A stretch of 56,432 nucleotides of DNA, taken from NCBI GenBank assembly GCA_002344005.1, contig DDTD01000058.1, forward strand, positions 1 to 56,432, written 5' to 3'. Positions 7,169 through 15,893 of the stretch are shown piece after piece; the first letter of the stretch is position 1, and each line of letters starts with the position of its first letter. The notes beneath the pieces are model-generated. The model was not told the origin of the DNA, did no database searches, and saw nothing but the letters and a program-made list of their open reading frames with translations. Both the position numbers and the translations under genes were made by a program. The DNA is from Ignavibacteria bacterium UBA2373. Its GTDB lineage: Bacteria; Bacteroidota; Ignavibacteria; Kapaibacteriales; UBA961.

Positions 7169-9712
7169 TTAATGAATGATGAATGAGAAAACGAATGATT
7201 GTGTTGTATTGGTAATGCGTATAAAGTAAAGCCCGGAGCTAAGTCCCGCAGTGCTGATAGTTGTGACAGTGTCCGTACATCGTGTAGAAGACAGTGAATT
7301 ACCGACAAGTGAATATAATTCTGCCTTCATGCCTTGTGCGCCATGAAGATTGAGATTATTATTGATATGGTCATAGGCAATGCTTATGTCTTGAGCGGGA
7401 ATATCGTCAAGAGATGTGATAGTCACATTCAAGCCATCGGAAACAGCAGCGCATCCTATTTGATTGGTGACTCGCACAGAATATATGCCATTGTTTGCAG
7501 GCACGAAACGATTGCCCGTTGCATTGGGAATAGGATTTCCGTCGAGCAACCATTGAATGATTCCGGTAGCATTAACGGAAAGAGTGTCTCCATTGCGGGC
7601 AATGACGGGTTTGATATTTTCTAAGACTGTTACTGTGACGGTATCACGCCCGATGCAACCATTTTTATCGGAAACGATAACGGTATAGACAGTTGTTGTA
7701 GTGGGTTTTACTCTGGCGACTGCGTTAGTACGTCCGGACACAATACTTGCAGCGGGTGACCAAGAGAAAGTATAGGGGCTTGTTCCTCCCGAGATAATGT
7801 CTGTGCCACCGATGGAAAGAGTGGAGTCTTTGCAAATGGTGAACGAAGGTATGGTTGCAATGCGTGGTCCATCATAGACAGTAATATAGTTTCTGCGAAT
7901 AACGGTATCTGCCCATTCGCCATTATTTGCAATTAAGCGAACAGAATACTGACCGGGTTTGGTGAAAGTGGTTGTAGGATTTTCTTTGAAATCATCATCC
8001 GCACCATCGCCATCGGTGTCCCATAAATAAAACTCCGGTGAATTAACCGATAAATTTTTGAAGTCCACCGTCAAAGGTGCGCATCCTTCTATCGGGGTTT
8101 TGGTATCATGTGCGAACCATGCTTTGGGGTAGTCCGCGCTGCACTTATCTGTGGATATGCGGCTGAATTTTTCGACTGCACTGCAACGCAATACGATACT
8201 GCTGTCATTAATCACAATGCCTGCGGGTATATCGGTGAAGGCATTGAGCGAACGACGGAAGGTACTTGTATCAATAGTAAAATTCATTATTTTACTGGGG
8301 TCAATAATATGTCCAAGTTGTTGTGCATGACCTAATTCATGGGTGATAATTGATTCAAGGTCATATTTGCCATTTAACTCTTGATCGGTGGAATAATTCC
8401 AATTAATATCTTTGTTTATGACCATATCAATTTCGGTGACGGTGAAATAGCGAATACCGTCAGACCCTATACATGGCTGATTGATCCACGTACTGCTTGT
8501 GTAGGCAAGTATGCCGAGAAAAGGCATAGGACAACTGGTACTTGATAAAGCGATGGTGCTGATATTGTCAATTTTAGCGCAATTCGCAGTGGATAGTTCA
8601 TCGCTGTAGCTGAAATTGACACCTGTGCCGCATCGCCAAGTTTCCAATGAACGTTTAAAAACATTAATGGCTTGAGTGTTTTGTTTCAAAGCAGCAGTGG
8701 GTCGAAAAGTATAGCCCCCGAAGCCATTTTGATTGAAAAAATGGGGTCGAAAATTTTCATAAGTAGGCGGGTCAATTTGATTGGTCTGATAGGTGCGGCT
8801 GTTCAGAGAATAAATAATAGTGAGGGTTTCTGAGCTGATGACCACTTCACCCGATTCAGGGGTTAGGCGTATAGGTCCTGTGCCCGCTGAAATATTTTTC
8901 ACTTCATTAAGGGTGTACCAATCACCGCCGGGAATAATAACTTTAATCTCACCGGATTGCCAACTGACAATGTGATTAGGTGGGACGCTTATCCATGTTT
9001 GTCCCCCATCGTCTGCATTCCTAAATTCGACATTGGCACGGTTGCGATATGTACCAAACCCTGATCCGCGTATTGTGACAATATCGCCTGTGCCGCCGCG
9101 TGCAAGAGTTGGTTCTATGCTTGTAATAACCGCTTGAGACTGATGGTTCTGTTCCGATTTGGAAGGAGCAATAAATATATCTGCTTCAAAAGTTGTGAGT
9201 ATTTGTTCTTTTTGAGCAGTGTGATTTCTTATGGGAATGTATATGTCTTTGGTAATGTCCGTGTAGCGATAAAACACATCGGAGGCATATCCCTCATGCT
9301 TATGATAGGTCACAAGAGATTGTTGCGCAGCGAAGGCATAAAAACGAGGTACTGATGAAGTGTTTTGCAAATCAGATCTTTGTGATACCATAAATAAACC
9401 TGTTTGTCCATTTTGAGCGGTGAAGGTTGGTTCGACTACTTGGAAAGTGCCATTGTAAAAACCACCCGGGCTTATAACCTCTACTTCGGATTCGGTAATG
9501 TGTCCCTTGAATACTTTGTGAACAGACACACGGAATGCGGTATAGATGGTATTGTCCAAAGACAGGGAGTATGAGTAAATGACGGATCCTTCAAATACGG
9601 CATCAGCCACGCCAACACGTAAAGAGAGAGGTAATTTGACCATATCACTATGGGAGAGTGCTGTGCCCAAAGTAGCGACAAAGAATAAAGCAATAAACAG
9701 GAGCGTTCTCAT
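7169..9712 (-). CDS. Secreted T9SS-type metalloprotease with TIG and PKD domains
   Basis: An 847-residue protein with an N-terminal signal peptide (hydrophobic ~3-20). In order: a conserved N-terminal domain (~25-190, ending with SVHKVFKGH and EVISPGG-type segments), an IPT/TIG domain (~200-300), and a zinc protease domain with HELGHAQQLGH (H458, H462, H468) and IMNF as a likely Met-turn. A PKD domain (CAPLTVDFKNLS, WDTDGDG), Ig-like modules and a Por-type sorting tail (LSSGLYFIRI) follow. Spacing of the three histidines fits metzincins, but the usual Gly at position 8 is Gln. It is a full-architecture paralogue of 51538-55422. Probably surface-bound or released through T9SS; the substrate is unknown. 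Confidence 0.85.
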   Translation of the reverse strand: MRTLLFIALFFVATLGTALSHSDMVKLPLSLRVGVADAVFEGSVIYSYSLSLDNTIYTAFRVSVHKVFKGHITESEVEVISPGGFYNGTFQVVEPTFTAQNGQTGLFMVSQRSDLQNTSSVPRFYAFAAQQSLVTYHKHEGYASDVFYRYTDITKDIYIPIRNHTAQKEQILTTFEADIFIAPSKSEQNHQSQAVITSIEPTLARGGTGDIVTIRGSGFGTYRNRANVEFRNADDGGQTWISVPPNHIVSWQSGEIKVIIPGGDWYTLNEVKNISAGTGPIRLTPESGEVVISSETLTIIYSLNSRTYQTNQIDPPTYENFRPHFFNQNGFGGYTFRPTAALKQNTQAINVFKRSLETWRCGTGVNFSYSDELSTANCAKIDNISTIALSSTSCPMPFLGILAYTSSTWINQPCIGSDGIRYFTVTEIDMVINKDINWNYSTDQELNGKYDLESIITHELGHAQQLGHIIDPSKIMNFTIDTSTFRRSLNAFTDIPAGIVINDSSIVLRCSAVEKFSRISTDKCSADYPKAWFAHDTKTPIEGCAPLTVDFKNLSVNSPEFYLWDTDGDGADDDFKENPTTTFTKPGQYSVRLIANNGEWADTVIRRNYITVYDGPRIATIPSFTICKDSTLSIGGTDIISGGTSPYTFSWSPAASIVSGRTNAVARVKPTTTTVYTVIVSDKNGCIGRDTVTVTVLENIKPVIARNGDTLSVNATGIIQWLLDGNPIPNATGNRFVPANNGIYSVRVTNQIGCAAVSDGLNVTITSLDDIPAQDISIAYDHINNNLNLHGAQGMKAELYSLVGNSLSSTRCTDTVTTISTAGLSSGLYFIRITNTTQSFVFSFIIH

Positions 9713-9850
9713 GCTGTTCTCGCAAAATAAGTGAAAAAAGAAATAATCGAAGAACGAAATTACAAAGATTTCGCGCCTGTTATATCTTTTTTGTGAAAAC
9801 CGTAGTATCTTCGTGTCATTTCTTCAAGGGGTATCACAAAGCAATATCTA

Positions 9851-11239
9851 ATGAAAGAACCATATTATATGAAAAACAATAGGGATATAATTATACAGAA
9901 AATATATTTGTTATTGCAAATACCATTGCGCATTTCTCCTGTGGTATTTCTTGTAATTGTTTGTGCGATGGCATTGATTATGCGTTTGGGGTTGGTTCTG
10001 TTCGTGGGTCAAATACGTAGCACGGCAATGTACGAACCATTACTTATTGCAAAAAATATTGCTGAGGGTTACGGGTTTTCCTTGCACTGGCAATATGAAT
10101 CGGAGATACTGGAACGTCAGATGGTAATGAAACAAACTCCTGCCCCACCTTATGGTACAACGTTTATTCCTCCATTGGTGCCGTATAGCTATGCCTCTGT
10201 TATTTCAATTATGGGTTGGAATACTAATACATTGTTTTTTATTATGATATTGCAGGCATGTCTGGGTGGCTTCTTACCCATTGTTGTCTATTATTCTACA
10301 CAACATTTTTTTGACGAAAAGTCATCACGTTATGCTGCTCTGCTTTCTTTACTGTATGTGCCGGCAGCCGTGACAGCAATAACGTTTAGTGGCTCTGTGT
10401 TTTATTCTCTTTTCGCTTGTGCTATGATATGGGCGCTGGGGAATCTATTTCATACAAAGCGAATTACGGCGTATGTTTTCTTTGGTGTTTTATCAGGATT
10501 GTTAGCTCTTACTCGTAGTGAATGGTATTATATATTCTTTATTCTTGTCATTGTCTTTTCTGTTTATAGAAAGAGTCTTTTTGATTATGAAATACCTCTT
10601 CGCCGATTATTTGTATCATTATTGTGTTTTTTTGTTGTTACAGGGTGGTGGACTTTACGTAATTATGAAGAGTTTGGCAGAATCATCCCTGTGACGGGAC
10701 ATCCTTGGCGTGAAATGTGGAGAGGATTTAATCCCTACTCAACAGGGTCAGGAACAAATGCTCAAGGGTTGAGCATTCGGGAATATAGAGATGAATATAC
10801 ACATATCCGAAAAAAGTTGGATTCTATCCCCATAAATGTTTCCTTTGAAGAAAAAGCCGATCAAATCTATAAGTATGAAGTGTTGACATTTTGGCAACAA
10901 TACCCTATGGAATCGGTATTTCTTATGATAAGAAAAGTAGCGATGCTGTGGACAATAGATATATATTATGATAAATCAAAAAGTCTGTTATATATCATAC
11001 CACAACTGATGGTGAGCGTTTTGATTTTTATGGGCTTCTATATTATTAGAGGTGAAAACAAGATAGCGGTAGTCTTATGGAGTACGTTGTTTATTTGTTT
11101 GTCTATTGTTTTTTCCTTGACCTATGTTTTACCACGTTATCAAAGCTACATTTTTCCATTGTTTTTACCATTAGCAGGAAAAGCGATGAGTATGGTGATG
11201 AGGAAAATCCTGCATAGAAAAACGGTCCAGATTAAGTAA
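9851..11239 (+). CDS. Polytopic membrane glycosyltransferase (GT39/PMT_2-like)
   Basis: A 462-residue protein with about ten hydrophobic segments. The first (~34-55) is followed by an extracytoplasmic loop and the AKNIAEGYGFSLHWQYE region. This arrangement is typical of ArnT/PMT-2-type enzymes that use polyprenyl-phosphate sugars at the outer face of the cytoplasmic membrane. The middle has LLALTRSEWYY and TGWWTLRNYEEFG, also common in this family. Acceptor and donor cannot be named. ATG 9851 and 9869 are both possible starts. The stop overlaps the end of the convergent glycosyltransferase by 8 bp, and it faces away from the protease at 9712. Confidence 0.75.
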   Translation: MKEPYYMKNNRDIIIQKIYLLLQIPLRISPVVFLVIVCAMALIMRLGLVLFVGQIRSTAMYEPLLIAKNIAEGYGFSLHWQYESEILERQMVMKQTPAPPYGTTFIPPLVPYSYASVISIMGWNTNTLFFIMILQACLGGFLPIVVYYSTQHFFDEKSSRYAALLSLLYVPAAVTAITFSGSVFYSLFACAMIWALGNLFHTKRITAYVFFGVLSGLLALTRSEWYYIFFILVIVFSVYRKSLFDYEIPLRRLFVSLLCFFVVTGWWTLRNYEEFGRIIPVTGHPWREMWRGFNPYSTGSGTNAQGLSIREYRDEYTHIRKKLDSIPINVSFEEKADQIYKYEVLTFWQQYPMESVFLMIRKVAMLWTIDIYYDKSKSLLYIIPQLMVSVLIFMGFYIIRGENKIAVVLWSTLFICLSIVFSLTYVLPRYQSYIFPLFLPLAGKAMSMVMRKILHRKTVQIK

Positions 11240-12575
11240 CTGTTGATTTGGTTATAGGTATTAGATCTTTTATAGTTTTGTACAGAAGAACTATTAAAGT
11301 AATAACAAGTAAAAACCACCGTGAAAAATAAAGATGGAATATTATATCCGGAAAATGTGTTTGCAATCGTAGTAAGGCATCATCCCCTATTTTTGGTATG
11401 CATAGTGTAAGAAGCGTAATCGTTGTCAAATACCAAATCGGTTTGTGACTGGTATTCTGTGAAAAACTCATAGAAAAAGCAATCCCAATAAGCGGCAAAC
11501 ATAATACATAGACATATTCCCATCCCAAAGGACTCAGAAGAGGCATACCGGCAATAATCACCGAGCAGAGAAAAAAGCTGTGAAAAGGGATGTTGTGTTT
11601 CAACAAAGAGCGAATAGTCCACATTATGCCTGTGACTTGAGTACAAAGAACTATTGCCTTCACGATTGGTTCAATCTGAACTATACTCCAAGAGCCGGCA
11701 TTAAATTCAGGTGTAAGAATACGCATCACTATGCCTGAAAATGATTGATTAAACCCACTTAAACAGGTGTAATCGGAAAGTAAGGGCATATATTCGGTAA
11801 AATAAAACATGTATAATGAAGGAGGAATAAGAACTAATGATACACACTGTATGCCCCCAAACATAGCAGTGATACTGATTATCTGTGTTGTTCGCTGCGT
11901 AGAAATCGTATTTTGACATAGTGTTGCAATAAGAGGAGCAAGAAGCAGAACAGGATAGAGTTTCAGACCAAAACCCAATGAAATACACAGCGCTGATAAA
12001 TTGTATCGTTTACGCAGCATAAAAAAAACAGACAGCATGCATAACAATGCAATAATACCATTAATTTGAGCATGCTTCGCATTTTGTGTGACGGGAGCTA
12101 ATCCGGCACATAAAAAGAGAAACCATAGTGCTTTGGGGCGAGAAATGTGGATATGTGAATATTTTCGAATAATCATCAAAGTTATATACCCCACAGCAAT
12201 ACAACATGCTGTGTTAAACAGAGAAAAGAATATATAGGAAAGAGAAAAAGGTAATAAGGATAAGGGATAAAAGAGGAGTAAAGAAAAAGGCGGATAATTA
12301 AAAGACCCACCTTTTTCATCCGGTGCCGACAAAGCATAAACAGAATTTTTGTCTATAGAAAAATGTTGAGCCGCTTGATAATAGACAGAGTAATCCGTGT
12401 AAATTTCTTGCCCGCTAAGTATGGGAATATAATATTTTTGTGTTGTATAGATAAAACCATATACTATGGCAAAACAGGTGAAAATTATTGTTGTATGTAA
12501 AATAATTTGTTCGATTTTCGATTTTCGATTTTCGATTTTCGATTTTCGATTTTCGATTATGAACTTGTTAAACAT
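11232..12575 (-). CDS. Polytopic mannosyltransferase-like protein (DUF2029/GT87)
   Basis: A 447-residue protein with many hydrophobic segments and the GGSFNYPPFSLLLFYPL motif characteristic of DUF2029/GT87 integral membrane glycosyltransferases, which use polyprenyl-phosphate-mannose. GLGFGLKLYPVLLLAPL and LSPLGWEYVYVLCLPLIG support this family. The first 25 residues are encoded by a tandem 7-nt repeat and read as repeated ENRKSKI units, so a gain or loss of one unit shifts the frame before the first membrane segment. Convergent 8-bp overlap with the gene ending at 11239. The start is 24 bp downstream of the GT4 gene stop, so these two are likely cotranscribed. Confidence 0.75.
   Translation of the reverse strand: MFNKFIIENRKSKIENRKSKIEQIILHTTIIFTCFAIVYGFIYTTQKYYIPILSGQEIYTDYSVYYQAAQHFSIDKNSVYALSAPDEKGGSFNYPPFSLLLFYPLSLLPFSLSYIFFSLFNTACCIAVGYITLMIIRKYSHIHISRPKALWFLFLCAGLAPVTQNAKHAQINGIIALLCMLSVFFMLRKRYNLSALCISLGFGLKLYPVLLLAPLIATLCQNTISTQRTTQIISITAMFGGIQCVSLVLIPPSLYMFYFTEYMPLLSDYTCLSGFNQSFSGIVMRILTPEFNAGSWSIVQIEPIVKAIVLCTQVTGIMWTIRSLLKHNIPFHSFFLCSVIIAGMPLLSPLGWEYVYVLCLPLIGIAFSMSFSQNTSHKPIWYLTTITLLTLCIPKIGDDALLRLQTHFPDIIFHLYFSRWFLLVITLIVLLYKTIKDLIPITKSTVT
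12511..12558. repeat. Heptanucleotide tandem repeat in the glycosyltransferase coding start
   Basis: Six perfect head-to-tail CGATTTT units (12512-12553), then a partial CGATT. On the coding (minus) strand the unit is AAAATCG and reads ENRKSKI per three units. Seven is not a multiple of three, so unit-number change alters the reading frame. Confidence 0.95.
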
Positions 12576-12599
12576 AGTTTATATAATATTTGTGAAATG

Positions 12600-13787
12600 T
12601 TATAATGAATTAACTACATCAATGACTCTTTGAGCATTGTGCTTCCATGAATATGTTGTCACAGCGTCATGTCTGGCATTCTTACCGAGAGTCTGGCACA
12701 ATTCATGCTCTTGAGTTAAACGAATAATGGCATGAGCTAAATCCACAGGGTCTCTTTGTTTAACAAGTACACCATTGTGTCCGTCTTTAATTATGTCGGC
12801 AATTTGACCAACAGCAGAAGCAATGATAGCTTTTCCCATCCCCATATATTCAAACAGCTTTGTAGGAGAACCAAAAAATACTGTTCCATCGGTATTTTCT
12901 GTGTGTGGACTTAATAAGATTTGGCATAATGACAAATATGCAGGCACAAGATGATGAGTAACTGTGCCGAGTAAAGTAATATTGTGCTGCATATTATTTT
13001 CTGCAATTATTTTTTCAACATTACCGCGTAATTTTCCGTCGCCGATTAGCATGAAATGAATATTGGGATTTTCGCGAATTGTATGAACCACAGAGTGAGC
13101 AAGAACCTCGACCCCATGCCATTCGCCAAAAGTACCGACAAAACCACAGAGTGTTTTTCCTTCCCAACGTTGTTGAAGTTCCGCGGGCAAAGAATTAAAA
13201 AATGCATTGCTGTCAATATCCGTTGTAAATGTGTGGATGTCCACTCCATTAGGATTAACGTGTATTTTTTCGGGTGGTAAATCAAATAATCGCACCAAAT
13301 CTTGTTTTAGAACTTCCGAGACGACCATAATGGCATCGGCGGCATGGAAATGGACATCTTCGCAACGCCGCAAAATATCATCAAAAAATAAATTTGCCCA
13401 GTTTTTTTTCCACCACCATTCACTGTTGTTTGCTTCAAGGATAAAAGGAAGAGAATGCTGTTTTGCAATTTTGGATGGTGTATAGATAAACTCACTGTGA
13501 CGTTGATACAGAAAATCCGGCTGAATTTCTCGTATCAAAGAAGGTATATGTTTTTGGAGTGTGTTGTTATATGCCAAGCATGGAATTTCGGGAAAATTTT
13601 TATATAAAAAGGGATAAGGAATATGGCGAAAATCGTATTTGCCCGACGGATAGCATTCAGCGGAAGCTGTGAAGGTCATTGAATGACCAAGTTCTTTCAT
13701 GCCATCCAAAAAACCGCCGATATGGGAGAAAGAGCCACCTGTATTCAGATGTCCGAAAAAATCTGTGCGTAGAAAGATACTTTTCAT
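12600..13787 (-). CDS. Glycosyltransferase family 4 protein
   Basis: A 395-residue GT-B fold enzyme. The N-terminal half has the STGG-like loop HLNTGGSFSHIGGF (acceptor side). The C-terminal half has VGTFGEWHGVEVLA, FMLIGDGKLR, and the donor-nucleotide signature PTKLFEYMGMGKAIIAS with its ExxxxxG element. It likely adds a sugar to a growing surface glycan in the cytoplasm. I chose ATG 13787 because GAGGGG sits just upstream and family starts look like MKSIFLRTDFFG; a longer frame to 13859 lacks support. The ATG overlaps the stop of the preceding small gene by 4 bp (ATGA), which implies translational coupling. Confidence 0.88.
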   Translation of the reverse strand: MKSIFLRTDFFGHLNTGGSFSHIGGFLDGMKELGHSMTFTASAECYPSGKYDFRHIPYPFLYKNFPEIPCLAYNNTLQKHIPSLIREIQPDFLYQRHSEFIYTPSKIAKQHSLPFILEANNSEWWWKKNWANLFFDDILRRCEDVHFHAADAIMVVSEVLKQDLVRLFDLPPEKIHVNPNGVDIHTFTTDIDSNAFFNSLPAELQQRWEGKTLCGFVGTFGEWHGVEVLAHSVVHTIRENPNIHFMLIGDGKLRGNVEKIIAENNMQHNITLLGTVTHHLVPAYLSLCQILLSPHTENTDGTVFFGSPTKLFEYMGMGKAIIASAVGQIADIIKDGHNGVLVKQRDPVDLAHAIIRLTQEHELCQTLGKNARHDAVTTYSWKHNAQRVIDVVNSL

Positions 13788-14197
13788 TGCTGTGCCCCTC
13801 TTTTTTCCGTCAATGCTCTTAAACGCAAGCGTATCCATGCTTGAAGAACAATGCCACAAGAAGCAATGATTTCGGTTGCAAGAATAACCGACTCGACCAA
13901 GAGAGTTCTCAAGGGCGAATAAGCGGAGCGCATTCCTGTTTCATCGGCAAGAAACCCTGATGTTTTGCCGGCAAGGAGCAATACTCCTTTAAGTATTTGA
14001 TGATAGCGTTGTAAGGATAATTTTTTCATACCGAACACTACGGTGTCTGTTGGGGTTGTTCGTATGAGTGAGATTGTAGAACGCAAAGACAATAACTGCT
14101 TTTCCGAGAAAGGAATGACAGTTGTGTCATGAGGTAGATTATGCGCAGCAATGATGTTTTTGCTGTTACCTGAAAGAAGAAAAAGAGTGGTGGACAT
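13784..14197 (-). CDS. Small protein coupled to the GT4 glycosyltransferase, unknown function
   Basis: A 137-residue protein from ATG 14197 (a TTG start at 14239 is possible). It begins with a hydrophobic strand (TTLFLLSGN), followed by an alpha/beta pattern. The centre contains QRYHQILKGVLLLAGK and GFLADETG, and a hydrophobic helix (~100-120) precedes a basic tail. I do not recognise a named family; similar small regions occur beside or fused to bacterial glycosyltransferases, from general memory only. The ATGA overlap with the GT4 gene strongly supports it being a real gene and perhaps a partner or membrane anchor of that enzyme. Confidence 0.6.
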   Translation of the reverse strand: MSTTLFLLSGNSKNIIAAHNLPHDTTVIPFSEKQLLSLRSTISLIRTTPTDTVVFGMKKLSLQRYHQILKGVLLLAGKTSGFLADETGMRSAYSPLRTLLVESVILATEIIASCGIVLQAWIRLRLRALTEKRGAQQ

Positions 14198-14309
14198 GCA
14201 CGTCAAAAATGAAGAAAACGATGATAAAATCTGATGCAAAATAGGTAATAGGATTGACGAAGCAATACATCTGAGTCATGAAAGGTCTATACGCTACAGC
14301 CGTTTTGCG

Positions 14310-14317
14310 TAAATTTG
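14310..14317 (+). promoter_or_regulatory. Possible -7 box upstream of gatB
   Basis: TAAATTTG followed by CG matches the Bacteroidota -7 consensus TAnnTTTG, 57 bases before the gatB ATG. No good -33 TTG at the usual distance was seen, so this is weak. Confidence 0.25.
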
Positions 14318-14373
14318 CGCTACTATGCCATGCAAAAGGGCGTATTTTCTATGAGTTCACAAGCAAATTCACT

Positions 14374-15822
14374 ATGATTGAGAATTACGAAGCTATAATA
14401 GGTTTAGAGGTACATGCACAATTATTGACAGCAACAAAAGCATTTTGTCGTTGTTCGACATCCTACAGTTTATCGCCCAATGCGCATACATGTCCTGTGT
14501 GTCTTGGCTTACCCGGTGCATTGCCTGTGTTAAACAGTAAAGTGGTGGACTATGCCGTGAAAATGGGGCTTGCTACTCATTGCTCAATCCGAGAATATTC
14601 CGTGTTTTCCCGTAAGAACTATTTTTATGCAGATTTGCCGAAAGGATATCAGATATCGCAGTATGAAGACCCGATTTGTCATCATGGCTATATTGATATC
14701 GAAGTTGGTGAAGAGAGTGCTACCAAACGTATTGGTATTACCCGAATCCACATGGAGGAAGACTCCGGAAAGTCAATTCATGATGTTGATATTGATACAC
14801 TTGTGGATCTCAATAGAAGTGGTGTTCCTCTTATAGAAATTGTGAGCGGTCCGGATATGAGAACAGCAAGGGAGGCTTATCAGTACCTTAATCAGATTCG
14901 TCAAATCGTTATGTACTTGGGGATTTGCGATGGCAATCTGGAGGAAGGGTCTTTGCGTTGTGATGCCAATATTTCTGTCAGAAAAAAAGGAGCAACGGAG
15001 TTTGGAACGAAGATAGAAATAAAAAATCTTAATTCATTTCGTAATGTAGAAAAAGCAATAGAATATGAGATAAAGCGACAAGTAGAAGCCGTAGAAAGCG
15101 GTCAAATATTAATGCAGGAAACGCGAATGTGGGATGCCGGAACGCATCAAACGAAAAGTATGCGATCTAAAGAGTTTGCACATGATTATCGCTATTTCCC
15201 CGAACCGGATTTGGCGGGAGTGAGTGTGTCGGAGGCGATGATTGCACAGATTAGGCAATCAATGCCGGAGTTACCGCTTGCACGCAAACAACGCTTTGTA
15301 AGCGAATATGGGTTGCCGTGGTATGATGCAGGTATTCTTACAGAAACTCAAAGTTTGGGGACATATTTTGAACAATGTTGTCAATCATTGGGTGAGCAAA
15401 CAAAAGAGCGTTATAAATTGGTGAGCAATTGGATTATGACGGAAGTTCTGCGTTATCTTTCCGAAAAAGGTATAGGCATAGAACAATTTCCGGTATCACC
15501 GTCACATATTGCAGAGCTTGTCGAACTTTTTGCAGCGGAACTTATAAGCAGTAAAATTGCTAAAGATATATTTCCGGATGTGATTGGGGGCGAATCACCT
15601 AAAAGTGTTGTTGAGCGTAAGGGATTGCTGCAAATATCCGACGAAAGTATTATACTTGCAGTTGTTGAAAAAATTCTTGCTGAGCAATTTGAGAATGTAG
15701 CAAAATATCGAGAAGGCAAAAAAAATCTATTTGGGCATTTTGTCAGTTCGACTTTGAAGGAGTTGGGAGGAAAAGCCAATCCCCGTATTGTGACAAAACT
15801 ATTACAGGAACGGCTTCAGTAA
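14374..15822 (+). CDS. gatB: Asp-tRNA(Asn)/Glu-tRNA(Gln) amidotransferase subunit B
   Basis: With GatA and GatC, converts misacylated Glu-tRNA(Gln) or Asp-tRNA(Asn) to the correct amide. From ATG 14374 the protein has 482 residues, normal for GatB. It opens with the family start YEAIIGLEVHAQLLT and contains CPVCLGLPGALPVLN, FSRKNYFYADLPKGYQISQ (kinase-like domain), and DFNxS-related DANISVRKKG. A YqeY-type tail domain ends GGKANPRIVTKLLQERL. A longer frame starting at 14278 adds 32 non-conserved residues and is rejected. gatA and gatC are not in the window. The next gene begins 71 bp downstream. Confidence 0.97.
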   Translation: MIENYEAIIGLEVHAQLLTATKAFCRCSTSYSLSPNAHTCPVCLGLPGALPVLNSKVVDYAVKMGLATHCSIREYSVFSRKNYFYADLPKGYQISQYEDPICHHGYIDIEVGEESATKRIGITRIHMEEDSGKSIHDVDIDTLVDLNRSGVPLIEIVSGPDMRTAREAYQYLNQIRQIVMYLGICDGNLEEGSLRCDANISVRKKGATEFGTKIEIKNLNSFRNVEKAIEYEIKRQVEAVESGQILMQETRMWDAGTHQTKSMRSKEFAHDYRYFPEPDLAGVSVSEAMIAQIRQSMPELPLARKQRFVSEYGLPWYDAGILTETQSLGTYFEQCCQSLGEQTKERYKLVSNWIMTEVLRYLSEKGIGIEQFPVSPSHIAELVELFAAELISSKIAKDIFPDVIGGESPKSVVERKGLLQISDESIILAVVEKILAEQFENVAKYREGKKNLFGHFVSSTLKELGGKANPRIVTKLLQERLQ

Positions 15823-15893
15823 ACAGAGAAAAAAGAAATGGTACTAGATTGATATAATTTTTGAAAAATCAAGAAATTACGAAAGGAGACATT

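Noticed and set aside
9787..9813. TTTTTTG...TATCTTCG promoter-like pair before the glycosyltransferase at 9851
   Set aside because: The spacer is only about 12 bases, too short for the usual -33/-7 arrangement.
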